A stretch of 64,000 bases of DNA, from the NCBI GenBank assembly GCA_949775045.1, contig OX459103.1, positions 10,536,842 to 10,600,841 on the forward strand, given 5' to 3'. Made by a program: the position numbers and the translations under genes. The notes beneath the pieces were generated by a model. It made no database searches. It was not told where the DNA came from and saw only the letters and a program-made list of their open reading frames with translations. The stretch comes from Metridium senile. Lineage: Eukaryota; Cnidaria; Anthozoa; Actiniaria; Metridiidae. Positions 46,999-64,000 of this stretch are shown piece by piece (the stretch's first letter is position 1; each line of letters begins with the position of its first letter).

Positions 46999-47120
46999 TT
47001 AGATGGATGGATGGATGGATGGATGGATGGATGGATGGATGGATGGATGGATGGATGGATGGATGGATGGATGGATGGATGGATGGATGGATGGATGGAT
47101 GGATGGATGGATGGATGGAT
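46999..47120. repeat. (ATGG)n microsatellite
   Basis: About 30 perfect ATGG units, followed by GAACGAAT-type degenerate repeats to about 47340. The SIHPSIHP ORFs are artefacts. Confidence 0.95.
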
Positions 47121-48012
47121 CGATGGATCGATCGAACGTACGAATGAATAAATGAATGCCAAACGAACAAACGAACAAACGAACGAATCAATGAACGAAT
47201 GCACAAATAAGCGAAAGTTTCAGTGCATGCCGAATGAATAAATGAGAGAATAAACGAATGAATGTACAAAGAAAGAAAGGATAGATGGTGGAAGAAAACA
47301 TGAACAAGCGAACCAACAAATGAATGAATGAATAAACAGCTAGATGGATATTCGAGTTGAGGAGTGAATGGATGAATTACAACCATTTTATTACAAATAA
47401 ATTCCAACCATTAAATAGTTATAACCGCCATTTATATTTGGCTTATATAAGGCTATGAAACACATAATTTATTGTGTAGCATTATAGCATCTATAGTGCG
47501 TAGCAATATGAGTAAATATATCACTTATACATCTAGCAAATCAACGTCTAACATTGTAATGCTAAAAATAATATGATCGACACATCGTTTCTGCAAATAT
47601 TTTTTTTACAGTATATGACATACAACCGCAAAGTTGATTATTAAAATAACCAGATACACACAATTATTTATTCCTAATTTGAAACAAGATGAAAATAAAT
47701 GAAAAGCAAGCTTTTATTATCACCATCACATAACACATTTCATTTTAAGACTATTACTAGCATATACAATTTTGTAGTGTGTATTTGCATCGTTTTCGGC
47801 CAACCAGAATTTTGTGATGGACCAGCTTTGCCAGCGAGAAAACCATTGTTATGGTCTTCCGACCAATAACAATTCACTAGCGAAATTTTGGAGTTAAGAA
47901 TTCACGAGCTTGCCACAGTTAAATTTGCATTGAAAATTCTGGTTTGGGGGATTTACACCATCGTCCTAACTTAGTCAATGTGCTTGGAAAACTTGAGATT
48001 TATTGAGTTAAA

Positions 48013-53415
<5,403 letters not shown>

Positions 53416-55077
53416 ACCAAGGACATCATCAAGAATGTTTGGACTATGGCTTCTTATTAATATCCAGATCCTGTGCTTCGCATTATCATATATAACGAAC
53501 TTTTTACAATACAAACATTTATTACTATTTGATAAAAATATCGATATGTAACTGATTATTAAACTAGTACGGGCTGTGTTGTAGTTTCTTTGGAAACGTT
53601 TAGAATAAAATGAGTAAACGGTTAAACTAGTGTGGACTTTTTCGGGTTTTCAGTGAAACAAAGCATTTGATAAAAATATCGATATGTAAATGGTTACTAA
53701 ACTAGTACGGGCTGTGTTGTAGTTTCTTTGGAAACTTTTAGAATAAAACTGATGAGCAAACGGTTAAACTAGTGTGGACTGCTTCGGGTTTTCAGTGAAA
53801 CAATTGAAGTTAAAATGTACGAAAACGTCTCATCGTCATAGCGAATGTTATGTCAATATTGCTAACATTGAATTTACGAATTCACATATTTCGTTCGTTA
53901 TGTCATTCTTCGACAACTTTTAAGATTAACATAGCCAATGCATCTTTATAAAAACTGGACTTTGGAACAGACTAGTCCTGCTTAACTTTAGCTAGGACTT
54001 CGCTTTCATTCAACGGTTCAACAAAAAAAAATTTATAGAACGCTCTTCAACTTCATTCTTTTAAACAACGCCACCTAGCACTTTCCCCACTTCAGAGATT
54101 GGTAACTGTTGGCTCGAAGTACATTGAGGAGTAATAAACAGTTCATAGTCAGTTGGTCCTCAAGCTCAAACATCATATCACAATAGCGTCCATGGCAAAC
54201 TGAATAACGTATCATTATTTTAACATTTGAAGCATGGTACACTATGCTCGTGCATTCAAAAATCTTTTGTGGAATGTTTTCACATCTTTTAAACATTCCA
54301 TGTTGCTCATCAATAAACTATACAAAAGCTGACAAACATCGATATAATTGAATCGAATGTCCACGCTCTCACAAATCCAAAAACTGATAATTACAATAGA
54401 ATTGGGGTGTGGCCTTTTTTCAAATCGGTTCAAATTCACGGGCTTGGGCTTTCATTCGACATCATGACGAATCTCTGTCACGCACCGAACTCGATTTATT
54501 TCAAGATTTGGCAAAAATAGAAAATAAAACACTAAAATGAGATATTTTAAATCAGGGAATACTGAGAATCAGCTTATTTTCACACCGAAATGCAATCTAT
54601 TGTTTATATTTAGAAAACAAAGTGAGGTTTGAAAAGAAAAGAACGTAAAATACAACCAAAAAGTTTTACCAAAAAACAAATCGCAAAATAGGACTTAAAA
54701 CCGGCCAAATATAAAATGACACCAAACTTGATGAGTTCAAAACTTCTACAAAATGCATAGCTTTTCAAACGATCCTTAAATATTGCATTCTCTAACAAAA
54801 ACAACTTTGAGCATGTATTTGTTGAAAATAAGATTACTATTAGTTTCAGCAAACGGTTTGCTGGGACGATTGTTGGCGAAAATTTGTCAAAAGGTCTGCA
54901 AAACGGCATAAATTTAAAACACATATGCTCCATGAGAACAAATTGGCATTTATTACAATTTTTTACTTACAGAAAAGTAATTTCCATTCATCGTTTATCC
55001 ATATAAGCTTGTTTTTATCGGCCTTTTGCAGTCCCTTTTGCACCGATTGAATTTCATTCGCACGAGTGTAGCGTGGC

Positions 55078-55238
55078 GTGATAGTAATAGTAATAGTAAT
55101 AGTAATAGTAATAGTAATAGTAATAGTAATAGTAATAGTAATAGTAATAGTAATAGTAATAGTAATAGTAATAGTAATAGTAATAGTAATAGTAATAGTA
55201 ATAGTAATAGTAATAGTAATAGTAATAGTAATAGTAAT
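55078..55238. repeat. (AGTAAT)n microsatellite
   Basis: About 27 perfect agtaat units. The poly-Tyr, Ile-Val and Asn-Ser ORFs over it are artefacts. Confidence 0.97.
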
Positions 55239-55443
55239 ATTTGTTTATTTTCTCATATATATTAGTGTTATAGGAAACCGAATCGAAATAGGAAACCCAG
55301 ACGGTAACCAATCAGCGTTCGAGAAATCACATGAATGTTAGTAGGGGAGAATTTTGAAAAAGAATCAGAAACTTAATCAATAAAAGCGTGAATTAAAGTA
55401 ATTTAAGCTTAAAAGAAATAAGCAAATATATAATAAAACAAAC

Positions 55444-55630
55444 AAGAACAGTCTTTTCCGTGCTCTGTTTAGTTATAAAGCACTCAGAAAGTGAAGAGAG
55501 CACTCAAGAAGTGAGCTCGTGCTTCTCCCATCACTTCTCCCATCACTTCTCCCATCACTTCTTTCGTGTCGGCTCTCGTCACTTTCATCATGCTTTATAA
55601 CTGAACAGAGCACTGAAAAGACTGTTCTAT
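55444..55630. mobile_element. Inverted-repeat element
   Basis: 'aacagtcttttccgtgctct' at the left and 'agcactgaaaagactgttc' at the right. Inner 'ttagttataaagcactc' / 'atgctttataactgaac', with a central (tcccatcacttc)3 tandem. Confidence 0.7.
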
Positions 55631-55739
55631 TTGTTACACTGCAATGATTACCTGCAATACATGTCCTGTGATTCGACGAAAAACAGTATTACCAGCAATA
55701 CTTCCCAAGCTTATAACTTTTGACGACTGCATGGATCCA

Positions 55740-55958
55740 TCGAAAATGCAAATGAGTGACGTCATCCAAGGAATTGGTCAAAGTTTTGTTTCAAAGCTGA
55801 CAGCAAGCTTGTTTTTGTAAAGTAGTAAAAATGTTAATGGTAGTGTGAATATTAGTAATACAGATATTGAGCTTTAAAAAATTGCTATAACTATTTCCAG
55901 ATAACTTTTGTATATTTAATGAGGCCTGGGATGACGTCACTTCATTTGCATTTTCAGA
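55740..55958. mobile_element. Short inverted-repeat element
   Basis: 'gaaaatgcaaatgagtgacg' plus 'tcatcc' at the left pairs with 'ggatga' plus 'cgtcacttcatttgcatttt' at the right, with a loop of about 160 bp. Confidence 0.55.
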
Positions 55959-56169
55959 TTACAGTACAGTGTATTAAGTACACTTATTATAAACCTCATG
56001 TACAACAGATTCGCAAAATATCATGAAAGGCGTCAGGTGCACTTTAAATATAATCCCTGTGACATCAATGAATACAGCAAAATATGTATTCCTAATTAAT
56101 AGTGTGACAACACATACGACCGTTTTCTGCTCAAATTCATACTTTAAAAGTATTCTTACTCTTTTATAC

Positions 56170-56525
56170 TTTTATCTTATTATTTCCTAGTTAATATAGG
56201 TTATGTAACCCTATTGTATTACTGTTAATCATAGTGTTATTGTTTCTTAATGAATTTAGGTTATGTAACCCTATTGTTACATCCTAATGTTATTCTTTCT
56301 TAATGAATTTAGGTTATGTAACCCTATTATATTAATGTTAATCTTAGTGTTATTGTTTCTTAATGAATTTAGGTTATGTAACCCTATTGTATTATTGGTA
56401 ATCCTGATGTTATTCTTTCTTAATGAATTTAGGTTATGTAACCCTATTATATTACTGTTAATCTTAGTGTTATTGTTTCTTAGTGAATATAGGTTATGTA
56501 ACCCTATTATATTACTTCTAATTCT
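56170..56525. repeat. 60-bp minisatellite, six copies
   Basis: 'aggttatgtaaccctatt' starts at 56198, 56258, 56311, 56371, 56431 and 56491. The unit is 60 bp (one copy 53 bp), so 20-residue periodic ORFs arise on both strands. It contains the palindrome ggttatgtaacc. Confidence 0.9.
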
Positions 56526-56984
56526 AATTAATCTCTGTATAATTGCTAAGACCAAACAAGGAAATAAGTTGGTTATTCTTTTTAGGATTTCCTCAGGATT
56601 ACGGCTGCCATTTTATAGTAATCCATCTCAGACAAGTTAGTTACGTGGAACTCTAGATCTGATGTTATTCCACGGAAGCATATCTTCACATCATCTTTGG
56701 CAGTAGCGTACCTCATCTTCTTAAAAATTGGAGCAATATCGGAGTTCCTGTAATCAATTATTTAAATATTCAGTGTATAGAAATGGAGAATCATCGGGGC
56801 ACCTATAGTCAATACCTTAATTATTTAAATAATCAGAGGAACGATGAACACAATTGTTGTCATTGTCATCAAATGTTATCCTATTGCCTTCTGACATCAT
56901 TATCACCATCGCCATCATCTTTCACCGTGCTACCTTAAGCCTCGTTCACATGCACTAGCTTCATAAGCATAAGCAACATACACC

Positions 56985-57155
56985 TAATTGCAAGAACTTT
57001 TTCCTGACTTTTGTAATTTAGTAGGAAAGGAATCAATTAAAAGACAAAAGAAGCTCACTCAAGCTGAACTCTTTCTTTTTTTTCAGATATTCCTTTGTTA
57101 CTAAATTACTAATGTTCTCTTTTGATATGTCAACACTCTTGCGAGTAGGTGTACG
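56985..57155. repeat. 'actcaagctgaac' element, single copy
   Basis: 'ttttcctgacttttgtaatt', 'gctcactcaagctgaactct' and 'ctcttgcgagtaggtgta' match the tandem pair at 49.1-49.5 kb. Confidence 0.65.
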
Positions 57156-57522
57156 CAGACTCAGCTGGGCTTTGCTCATTAGCCGCATTTGTCTTTTCTC
57201 ACACTCAGTCAAGAAATGCTTCACTGAGTCTGCATAAGTTACTGCTTAGGAACTGGCATCTAGCAAAACCAGGACAAGGGCACGGACCCAGACCCGGTCT
57301 TGAAAATACTAAAAAAAATCGAAGCCGCTTCAAGTAATACTGAGACATGAATGTTCGTGTAGTCGGAGACATGAGCCTGCAATTAACTTTTTACAAGAAA
57401 ACGATGAAGCTACGCCCATCGAGTAATTAATAAATAAAAAATATACAAAAGTTGATGAAAAAAAAACGAGGGCTGGACGATCTGGCATATATTTCATCAC
57501 TTTCCACAGTAGTGACGTTTAC

Positions 57523-58696
57523 CAGTCCGGATTATAGCCCCATTTGGCGATATATGTGACGTCACATTCTATTGTCTTTGAATAAACACCGAAACATATG
57601 CAAAAATATTTGTATCTTTTTTTTCAACTCAATGCCGCAGTGTCTCACGGACTGTTTATCCGTGACATTTACCATCAGTTAGAAGCACATAATATTCAAG
57701 CTAGTGTGTGAATTCGAAGATAGTGATTTAGTTGATTTTAAAGCGAAATATTTGACTTTTTCCCGAGCGTGGTGAACGTCTTATGACCGTCGTCTGAAAG
57801 GTAAGATCTACTGATTGATAATTTTATTGATGTTGTGTAATTTTCATGAGGTTGTGTATAATTTTCCTGTGTTGTACGATAAATTATCTTGGTCTGTGAC
57901 AAGTTTCTATATGGTAGAGTACCTAGTTCGCCGGTAGAGTTTTTTCAAAGTTTAATAAATGGAGGTCATACTTGACGGCATGTCAAAGACTTCAGTAATA
58001 TTGGCATTTAACCTTTTGCTCGAGGTCTTGTCTTTGTTCTTTTCAAGTTAAGAGGAAAACAATGGCTTTATACAAGCTTACTTTTAATGGCACAATTCAT
58101 GACTTGTTTGTGATCTGTTAAACAACGAGAAATTTCAATATTTGTCGTATGAATATCAATTTTATAAAGTTGAAGTCAGTGCGCTCAATGACTCGTCTTT
58201 TCTTTGTGATCCACTGGCTCGAAAGTCGATTGCTATCTCGGACCATGCATTTATTATGTATTTCTATAAACAAGTATAAGATAAGCTTGCTCCCCATTGG
58301 CATTGGGAGCACAATAATACAACTTTAGAACATTTTGTGTATCGAAATACAAAGACTATGTTTACATGCACTTAACTTCAGTTCTTGGTTTTCGTTTGAC
58401 AATCACATTGTAGTAGCTAGTTTAATTACATGTAGGTTTTACGTTAAATTTTGCCTTGTATATTGTTCGTAGATTCACGGAGAAACATTTAGAGATTCTC
58501 AAGCAGTTATGTCGACTCTGTGGCAATCAAATCAAAGATTCAGGCCGAGGTCATGTTTACATAGCTTGATAGCTTTTTGAATGTTTTGATTCTGTTCGGA
58601 CTGGTGACGTATTCGTGACGTATTGCGAAATCCAAGTACGTGATTGGTCCAATCACTAATTAGAAATATCGCCAAATGGGGCTATAATCCGGACTG
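57523..58696. mobile_element. Non-autonomous TIR transposon, 1,174 bp, 5-bp TSD
   Basis: 31-bp perfect TIRs, CAGTCCGGATTATAGCCCCA... to ...GGCGATAT, flanked by TTTAC (57518-57522 and 58697-58701). No transposase ORF. Same group as 36269-37713 by TIR pattern, TSD length and a subterminal ATTGG..CAATCACGT segment. Confidence 0.85.
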
Positions 58697-59474
58697 TTTA
58701 CCTAGTACGGATTTGAGCAGATAGAGAACAATAGGATTAAGGCTTGTTTCATACCTTGGTATCTTATATACCTTCGGGGCCGTTAAAGAAGTTACCGATT
58801 AGAGTGAAGACATTTAACTCGTCAAAAAGAAATTGCTTGCTAAAGTGTAATAGTCAAATAGACATAAAAGAAAACAATGGAATTAGGGACTGCATTAGTC
58901 TAATATATATATTTCACGGGTTAAATGACTTCACTCTAGTAATCGAGTGACATGCGATCGCTTTTAATACTAGATAGACTAATATCAAAAGATTGAAATA
59001 GGAGCTACATATATTACAAAGGGTAAATCAAATAACAAAGCAAAGTAATAAGCGACCGTTGATAACTATAAATACACGGAGATTACAAGCGAATACAAAC
59101 GCGAACGATACTCTGCTACCCATGCGTGGACGCTCATTTAAAACTTTCTTTATATAAGAAATACTGAGAGTTGCATTTTGTATAAAAAATACTAATCAAG
59201 TAAATTACCTTCTCTTGTACTTTTCCCTGGAACGAATTGAAAGCCTGAAATAATGTTCTCGCGTATATCTTTACACACTTCCATTATAAATTTGTTTAAC
59301 CAAAACTATAGAGATTTTGCCGTCATGTACATGTCAGCCATGTTGATTGTCAAGTCTTGAATTTGTGGTGTGCCAACAGCACAACTGCTTTCTTTTTTTA
59401 TTGTTGTGGTCTGCCATTATGAAACAATTTCCATTGCCCACTTCTGAACAAACTATGTTTCTTCACATAAGTTA

Positions 59475-60060
59475 TTGAAACCATATATACAAAAAACTGT
59501 GTCAGTTTTAGATCACTATTACAGCTTTTCAAATAGCAAGTAATCTTGGCATTTGCACATCCATGTATTGAGAACACTCTGACACAAACACCACGACGGT
59601 CAAAATGTGCTCGTTCACTTGAACGGACGCCATATTGAACAACGAAATAAGACTTACAAGTCGATGGTCGAATTTGCAAGAAAACAGAGATAACCATCAA
59701 AACGAACCTGTGTCAGTTTTAGATCAGTGTTACAGCTTCTCAAATAGCAAGTAATGTTAGCATTTGCACGTCTATGCATTGAGAACATTCTGACACAAAC
59801 ACGACGGTCAAAAGCTCGTAGTACATGGACGCCGTTTTGAACAACGAAATAAGACTAATCACAAGCTACAATTCGATGGTCGAATTTGCAAGAAAACATA
59901 AATAACTATGAAAACGAACCTTTGTCAGTTTTAGATCACTATAACAGCTTCTCAAATAGCAAGTCATCTTGGCATTTGCACGTCCATGTATAGAGAACAC
60001 TCTGGCACAAACACGACGGTGAAAAGTTCGTATACATGGACGCCATATTGAACAACGACA
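59475..60060. repeat. About 230-bp tandem repeat, three copies
   Basis: 'gtcagttttagatca' occurs at about 59499, 59712 and 59926. Each unit also carries 'tctcaaatagcaagta', 'gcatttgcac' and 'gaacaacgaaataagac'-like ends. Confidence 0.8.
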
Positions 60061-60061
60061 T

Positions 60062-60715
60062 TTACTTATACAGGCAAATATGATGTGAATATAGACATTC
60101 ACAACAGTTTTACATTGTACTGAATTACAAATTTACTTAAACAGGGAAATATGATGTGAATATAGACATTCACAACAGTTTTACATTGTACTGAATTACA
60201 TATTTACTTATACAGGGAAATATGATGTGAATATAGACATTCACAACAGTTTTACATTGTACTGAATTACATATTTACTTATACAGGGAAATATGATGTG
60301 AATATAGACATTCACACCAGTTTTACATTGTACTGAATTACATATTTACTTATACAGGGAAATATGATGTGAATATAGACATTCACAACAGTTTAATATT
60401 GTACTGAATTACATATTTACTTATACAGGGAAATATGATGTGAATATAGCTAGACATTCACAACAGTTTTACATTGTACTGAATTACATATTTACTTATA
60501 CAGGGAAATATGATGTGAATATAGCTAGACATTCACAACAGTTTTACATTGTACTGAATTACATATTTACTTATACAGGGAAATATGATGTGAATATAGA
60601 CATTCACAACAGTTTTACATTGTACTGAATTTCATATTAACTTATACAGGGAAATATGATGTGAATATAGACATTCACAACAGTTTTAAATTGTACTGAA
60701 TTTCATATTCACACA
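60062..60715. repeat. 71-bp tandem repeat, about nine copies
   Basis: 'ctgaattac' at 60120, 60191, 60262 and 60333 gives a 71-bp period. Two later units have a 4-bp insertion (tagctagac). Unit contains 'cagggaaatatgatgtgaat' and 'acattcacaacagttttac'. It ends 270 bp before the SLC7 stop codon. Confidence 0.92.
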
Positions 60716-60956
60716 CAGTGTGTGAATATGGTGCAAATATCGCTAATGAAATTCACAGCAAGTGTGAATTTTAAGGTTCACTACATTTTTACATCACATT
60801 CGACATACGAGCGAATATGGTATTTGGTCCGCATACACAATTTGTGTGAATCTGATGTAAATTTAAGCAGTGTTATGTTCTTATATAACAAAAGTTTCAA
60901 TAACTGCAAGCGAGGCAGGCCTGCTACCAAGTTGTAATGAAAATATCAAATTTTAA

Positions 60957-60962
60957 TTTATT
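60957..60962 (-). terminator. Candidate poly(A) signal of the SLC7 gene
   Basis: AATAAA on the minus strand, 22 bp after the stop codon at 60985-60987. It is close to the stop, but the coding end is clear. Confidence 0.4.
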
Positions 60963-60984
60963 GGTGGTTATATATATTGCACGG

Positions 60985-61124
60985 TTAATCGTTTGGTTGC
61001 ATCTCCTGTACGCTTTGCATTATGGGGGGAGTTGATGATACAACATAGTCTTGGACGTCATCCGAGTTAGAGTCCAGGCCTTCTTTGCTGTGTCTGTAGC
61101 CATAGAAACCATAGATAATACAGC
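60985..61124 (-). CDS. SLC7 terminal exon
   Basis: Acceptor aatcaag before 61124. Completes a Gly codon, then CIIYGFYGYRHSKEG, LDSNSDDVQDYVVSS and a stop at 60985-60987. Frame and content match the CAT C-terminus. Confidence 0.8.
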
Positions 61125-62856
61125 CTTGATTAAATACAAGATTTTAGCGTCAATATTATCAGTATCAATATTGACTGTACCATCATCATCCATTGTCACC
61201 ATATCACCATTATTAATCATTCTAGCACCATCACTAACAACGACAACATCATTATCATAACAAAATAATAAACATCATATATCACCATTATTTAACATAA
61301 TCATCTTCATCATCATCATTGTCGTCATTACAATCATTATTTAACAAAGTCATCTTTATCATCACTATCACCAATATCATTATCATAACAAAACCATGAA
61401 CATCATCGTTCGTCGTTATCGTTTTCGTCACCATCATCTTTATCATCATTATCAGGATAATTATTATAGTCAGTGAATCTTAAAAATCGTCTCCCTTAAC
61501 ATAGATATCCTTTATATAGCTTGTTATCATCATCATCGTCATTATTATCATCGTCGTTGTCGTCGTCATCACCAGCATCATCGTCAGTATCATCATCATC
61601 TACATCATCATTACTATCTGAATCATTATGTTCTTCATCATCGTCCTCACACCTTTATCAGTTGGAACAATCATCATCACGCATTGTCATCACCGTCATC
61701 ATCCTCATTATAATCATCATCATCATGGATACTTACCAATCACAAGCCATACGCCAAACCGTACATATGTCCAGTGCTTCAGCTTCACTATCAAAAGAAT
61801 ATTAACAAACAGTGACAATGTGGGAACATATGGACATCCGGGGACCATGAATGGAAACGTAGCATTGTTCTTGGGCTGTCTCTCTAAGGCCATCAGTGAT
61901 ACAATTATCTGGACACCAAACGCACAAGAAAGCACAATAGCCCAGGCACTTTTCGCGCTTAAATAAGGGAAGCAAAGAGTAATGGTTAAGCAAAAACCAA
62001 AGATTCCGAGGACCAGCGACAGGGTTACAAGAGACGCTCGGCGGAACGATGCTGATGATGGCTCGTCTTTGGAAGTTATGGACGATTTCGTTTCTATGTC
62101 GTCTTCACCATCTGTACTCTCAAGACCTGCAGAAAATCAAAAATACATTGTTCCAACTGAAGAGACAAAAAACATCTTCTCTCTTTATCATTACGAGTAC
62201 CTTCTAGATAACAACCATCATCTGCATCACCATGAGCCTACCCTTGTGTGGTTTCATATTGCAATTGAGGCCATTTTAAAGCACGTGTAGCTTTGGATTT
62301 TGATACCGCAGGCAGTTCGCCAATCTCACACTCCAGCACCTAGTCTCAGCAAAACATAACTCCTTTCCTCGGAACCAGTTTGAATGAAGAGTTTTGGTAG
62401 GTCAAGCCTAATAACCGTACTAGCTATTCTATGATTTTCAGCTTCTCAGCGCCAAAATATGTTAATCGACAAAGATTCGTAATAGAATTCGAAGTATAAA
62501 TATTCAAATTTACAGTGGGAGCTTGTGATTGGATGGTTGACGTTATATTTTATTTCGTCATCAAGTACATATTGGAAACTGATTAGCGGCTCGGTTCAGC
62601 AGACTCTACTTATATGGCGAATATTTTATATTATCAACTGTAGAAGAAACAGCAACATTCCATCAGTACCACAATGTTCATTATTAAAATCATGATCATC
62701 ATTCTCGTCATTTTTATCATCATTATTGTTGTCAATATCATCATCAATAACAATGTCCTCATCAACATCATGAATACCATCATCAACACCATCACCATCA
62801 CTATCATCATCCTCATCATCATCATCATCATCATTATCATCATCATCATCATCATT

Positions 62857-62887
<31 letters not shown>

Positions 62888-64000
62888 CCATCATCATCTT
62901 CATCGTATTATTTCTTACCTTTGTACTCAAGCTCGTGTTCATTTTTACCATCTTGTTTGGCACAGCACATTTTCTTCTGCCATGTTTTATTTCCCTTGGA
63001 CACATCATTGTCAACGGTCACACTGATGACTTCTGGTTGATAGCGAGTAAGAATTACTGCGATAGACACAAATGAGAATGCAGTCAGTGTTCCGATCGAC
63101 AGCAATTCAACAAGTTGCCTTAAATCTAGAAGGACTGCCAGTGTTCCAATGAGAATGAAATCAAAGACAACCGCTCGGATTGGAATTTGAGTTTTGTCGT
63201 TCACTTTAGCGAAAAAGCTGAACAATAATCCATCACATGCCATCGAATAGACAATTCGCGGAGCTGCAAAGCTCATGCCCAACAAACAACTCAAAGTTGC
63301 ACAAATGGCTCCAACAGAAATGATATACGTAGCCGCAGGAAAACCCCGACTTCTGAAGGCTTCTGCTAGAGGCGCAAATTCGCTCAATTTATCGTAAGGC
63401 AGGATAAGAGTAATCATGGTAGCGACTCCAAAGTATGCCAAGAAGCTTATTATAAGACAAAGCATAATCGATAATGGTAGAGATCGCCTTGGGTTGATTG
63501 CTTCTTCGCCAGCTGTGGCGATGGCATCAAACCCCACGAACGCGTAAAACGCGCTACCCGCAGCAGTGAGTATTCCTCGAACACCATACGGAGCAAATTT
63601 GGCTACAGAAGACCAGTTATTAACATCCATATAGTAAATCCCGGCGATAATGACAAACGCAATGACTATAAAGTTTATAATAGTTGTCAACTTGTTGAAA
63701 ATCGAAGAGTGTTTAACACCAAGGCAAACTATTATTGTTATCAGCAAAGCGAGGACCAGAGCGAGGAAGTCAGGAAAACGACCCAGAAAACTGACTTTCC
63801 AAGTCGCAATATCGTTCATGAAAAATTTGTAAATTCCACCACCGACGATCGTGTTGATGTATTCACTACATGCCCGAGCCAACGAAGCGGCCGAGATTAA
63901 ATATTCTAGAATCATATTCCATCCGACTATAAAAGCTAAAAACTCGCCAAGAACGACGTATGTGTATATGTAGGCGGAGCCAGCTTTTGGAATACGAGAG
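60985..64000 (-). CDS. Cationic amino acid transporter (SLC7, CAT type), 3' part
   Basis: Minus-strand join 62919-64000 (partial), 61737-62126, 60985-61124, all phase 1 junctions. Plasma-membrane carrier of the CAT group of SLC7, expected to move arginine/lysine-type substrates. Family marks are GWNMILEYLISAASLARA, the loop motif GEEAINPRRSLPLSI, and RIVYSMACDGLLFSFFAKVN. The last two exons give four more hydrophobic segments (LVTLSLVLGIFGFCLTITLC, AIVLSCAFGVQIIVSLMAL, VPTLSLFVNILLIVKL, FGVWLVIGCIIYGFYGY), as in 14-TM CAT proteins. The cytosolic tail is acidic/Ser-rich and ends VQEMQPND. The N-terminal TM segments lie right of the window. Substrate specificity cannot be read here. Confidence 0.9.
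61290..61735. repeat. CAT/ATC-rich array in SLC7 last intron
   Basis: Degenerate (atc)n/(cat)n sequence, interspersed with 'atcatcatcatc' tracts, close to the donor at 61736. Serine- and methionine-rich ORFs over it are artefacts. Confidence 0.85.
61737..62126 (-). CDS. SLC7 penultimate exon
   Basis: Acceptor ttctgcag just before 62126 and donor attg|gtaagt after 61737. 390 nt. LESTDGEDDIETKSS loop, then three TM segments to FGVWLVI. Confidence 0.87.
62675..62910. repeat. (ATC)n array in SLC7 intron
   Basis: Almost continuous ATC/ATT units, ending about 7 bp from the exon donor at 62918. Both introns of this gene therefore carry the same type of array beside the donor. Confidence 0.92.
62919..64000 (-). 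CDS. SLC7 exon (partial at right edge)
   Basis: Open from 64000 (SRIPKAGSAYIYTYVVLGEF) to the donor aaag|gtaaga at 62918. 360 codons plus. The ATG at 63915 is internal. The end (DVSKGNKTWQKKMC and NEHELEYK) is the cytosolic loop before the last four TM segments. Confidence 0.9.

Larger units (their letters stand above)
43359..48012. other. Intergenic region between genes D and E
   Basis: No gene seen. Holds the GCGCAA MITE, MITE family 2 copy 2, a 140-bp tandem repeat (44560-44990), a 147-bp tandem repeat (45960-46560) and an (ATGG)n array. Confidence 0.6.
53416..60984. other. Intergenic region between gene E and the SLC7 gene
   Basis: No gene seen. After gene E come two 'ggttaaactagtgtggactg' type repeats (53560-53830). 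Further right are (TAATAG)n, palindromic elements, a 60-bp minisatellite, a TIR transposon, 230-bp and 71-bp tandem repeats. Candidate poly(A) signal of gene E at 53604-53609. Confidence 0.6.

Noticed and set aside
46911..47407. SIHPSIHP repeat ORFs
   Set aside because: Translation of (ATGG)n and flanking degenerate GAAT repeats.
54610..54933. 107-codon minus-strand ORF
   Set aside because: Phe/Leu-rich composition typical of random AT-rich sequence; no motif or conserved neighbour.
55026..55341. Poly-Tyr, Ile-Val and Asn-Ser ORFs
   Set aside because: Translation of (AGTAAT)n.
61020..61220. ORF MINNGDMVTMDDDG as an independent protein
   Set aside because: Same strand as the SLC7 gene but in another frame; the real terminal exon (60985-61124) lies in a different frame with matching phase and CAT-type C-terminus.

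Overview
The window is animal nuclear DNA: AT-rich, with short coding exons bounded by GT/AG splice sites, long introns, and a very dense load of transposon remnants, palindromic elements and simple repeats. The gene families (secreted EGF/fibrinogen-like lectin-type proteins with cysteine-rich modules, calmodulin paralogs, a cationic amino acid transporter) and the repeat style suggest a cnidarian, probably an anthozoan. That is inference; the species cannot be read from the sequence.

Region 1 (1-26.5 kb, tail to about 34.4 kb) is a tandem array of a secreted multidomain gene. Copy A has only its last two exons here (791-1087, 1380-1993). Copies B and C each have six exons: signal peptide, two cysteine-rich exons, EGF, EGF plus start of a fibrinogen-like domain, and the C-terminal domain. 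B spans 5816-15623 and C spans 19390-26503. All splice phases agree except at one junction in B, where a 5-base insertion breaks the frame. Copy C carries a 1-base deletion that makes an in-frame stop at 26022. A 5'-truncated LINE sits in the 5' flank of copy C. A 2.8-kb foldback element with a 6-bp target-site duplication lies inside about 4.5 kb that separates copy C from its 3' flank and likely poly(A) signal.

Region 2 (34.5-53.4 kb) holds two EF-hand genes in tandem on the + strand. Gene D is a diverged four-EF-hand calmodulin-like protein (155 aa from five exons, the first being only the ATG). Gene E has a nearly canonical calmodulin core, but its first helix is replaced by a roughly 38-residue low-complexity N-terminus from three small exons (176 aa). 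Their introns are full of MITEs, a 540-bp octanucleotide array and GAT/ATC arrays.

Region 3 (53.4-61 kb) shows no gene; it holds tandem repeats (60-bp, 71-bp and about 230-bp units) and a 1.17-kb non-autonomous DNA transposon. Region 4 (61-64 kb, - strand) is the 3' half of a CAT-type cationic amino acid transporter (SLC7 family), three exons, running off the right edge.

No single new enzymatic system is evident. The most notable items are the decaying lectin-like array with its unrecognised cysteine-rich module, the N-terminally rebuilt calmodulin paralog, an internally deleted Crypton-like recombinase, and several undescribed non-autonomous transposon families whose boundaries can be read from target duplications or empty paralogous sites.
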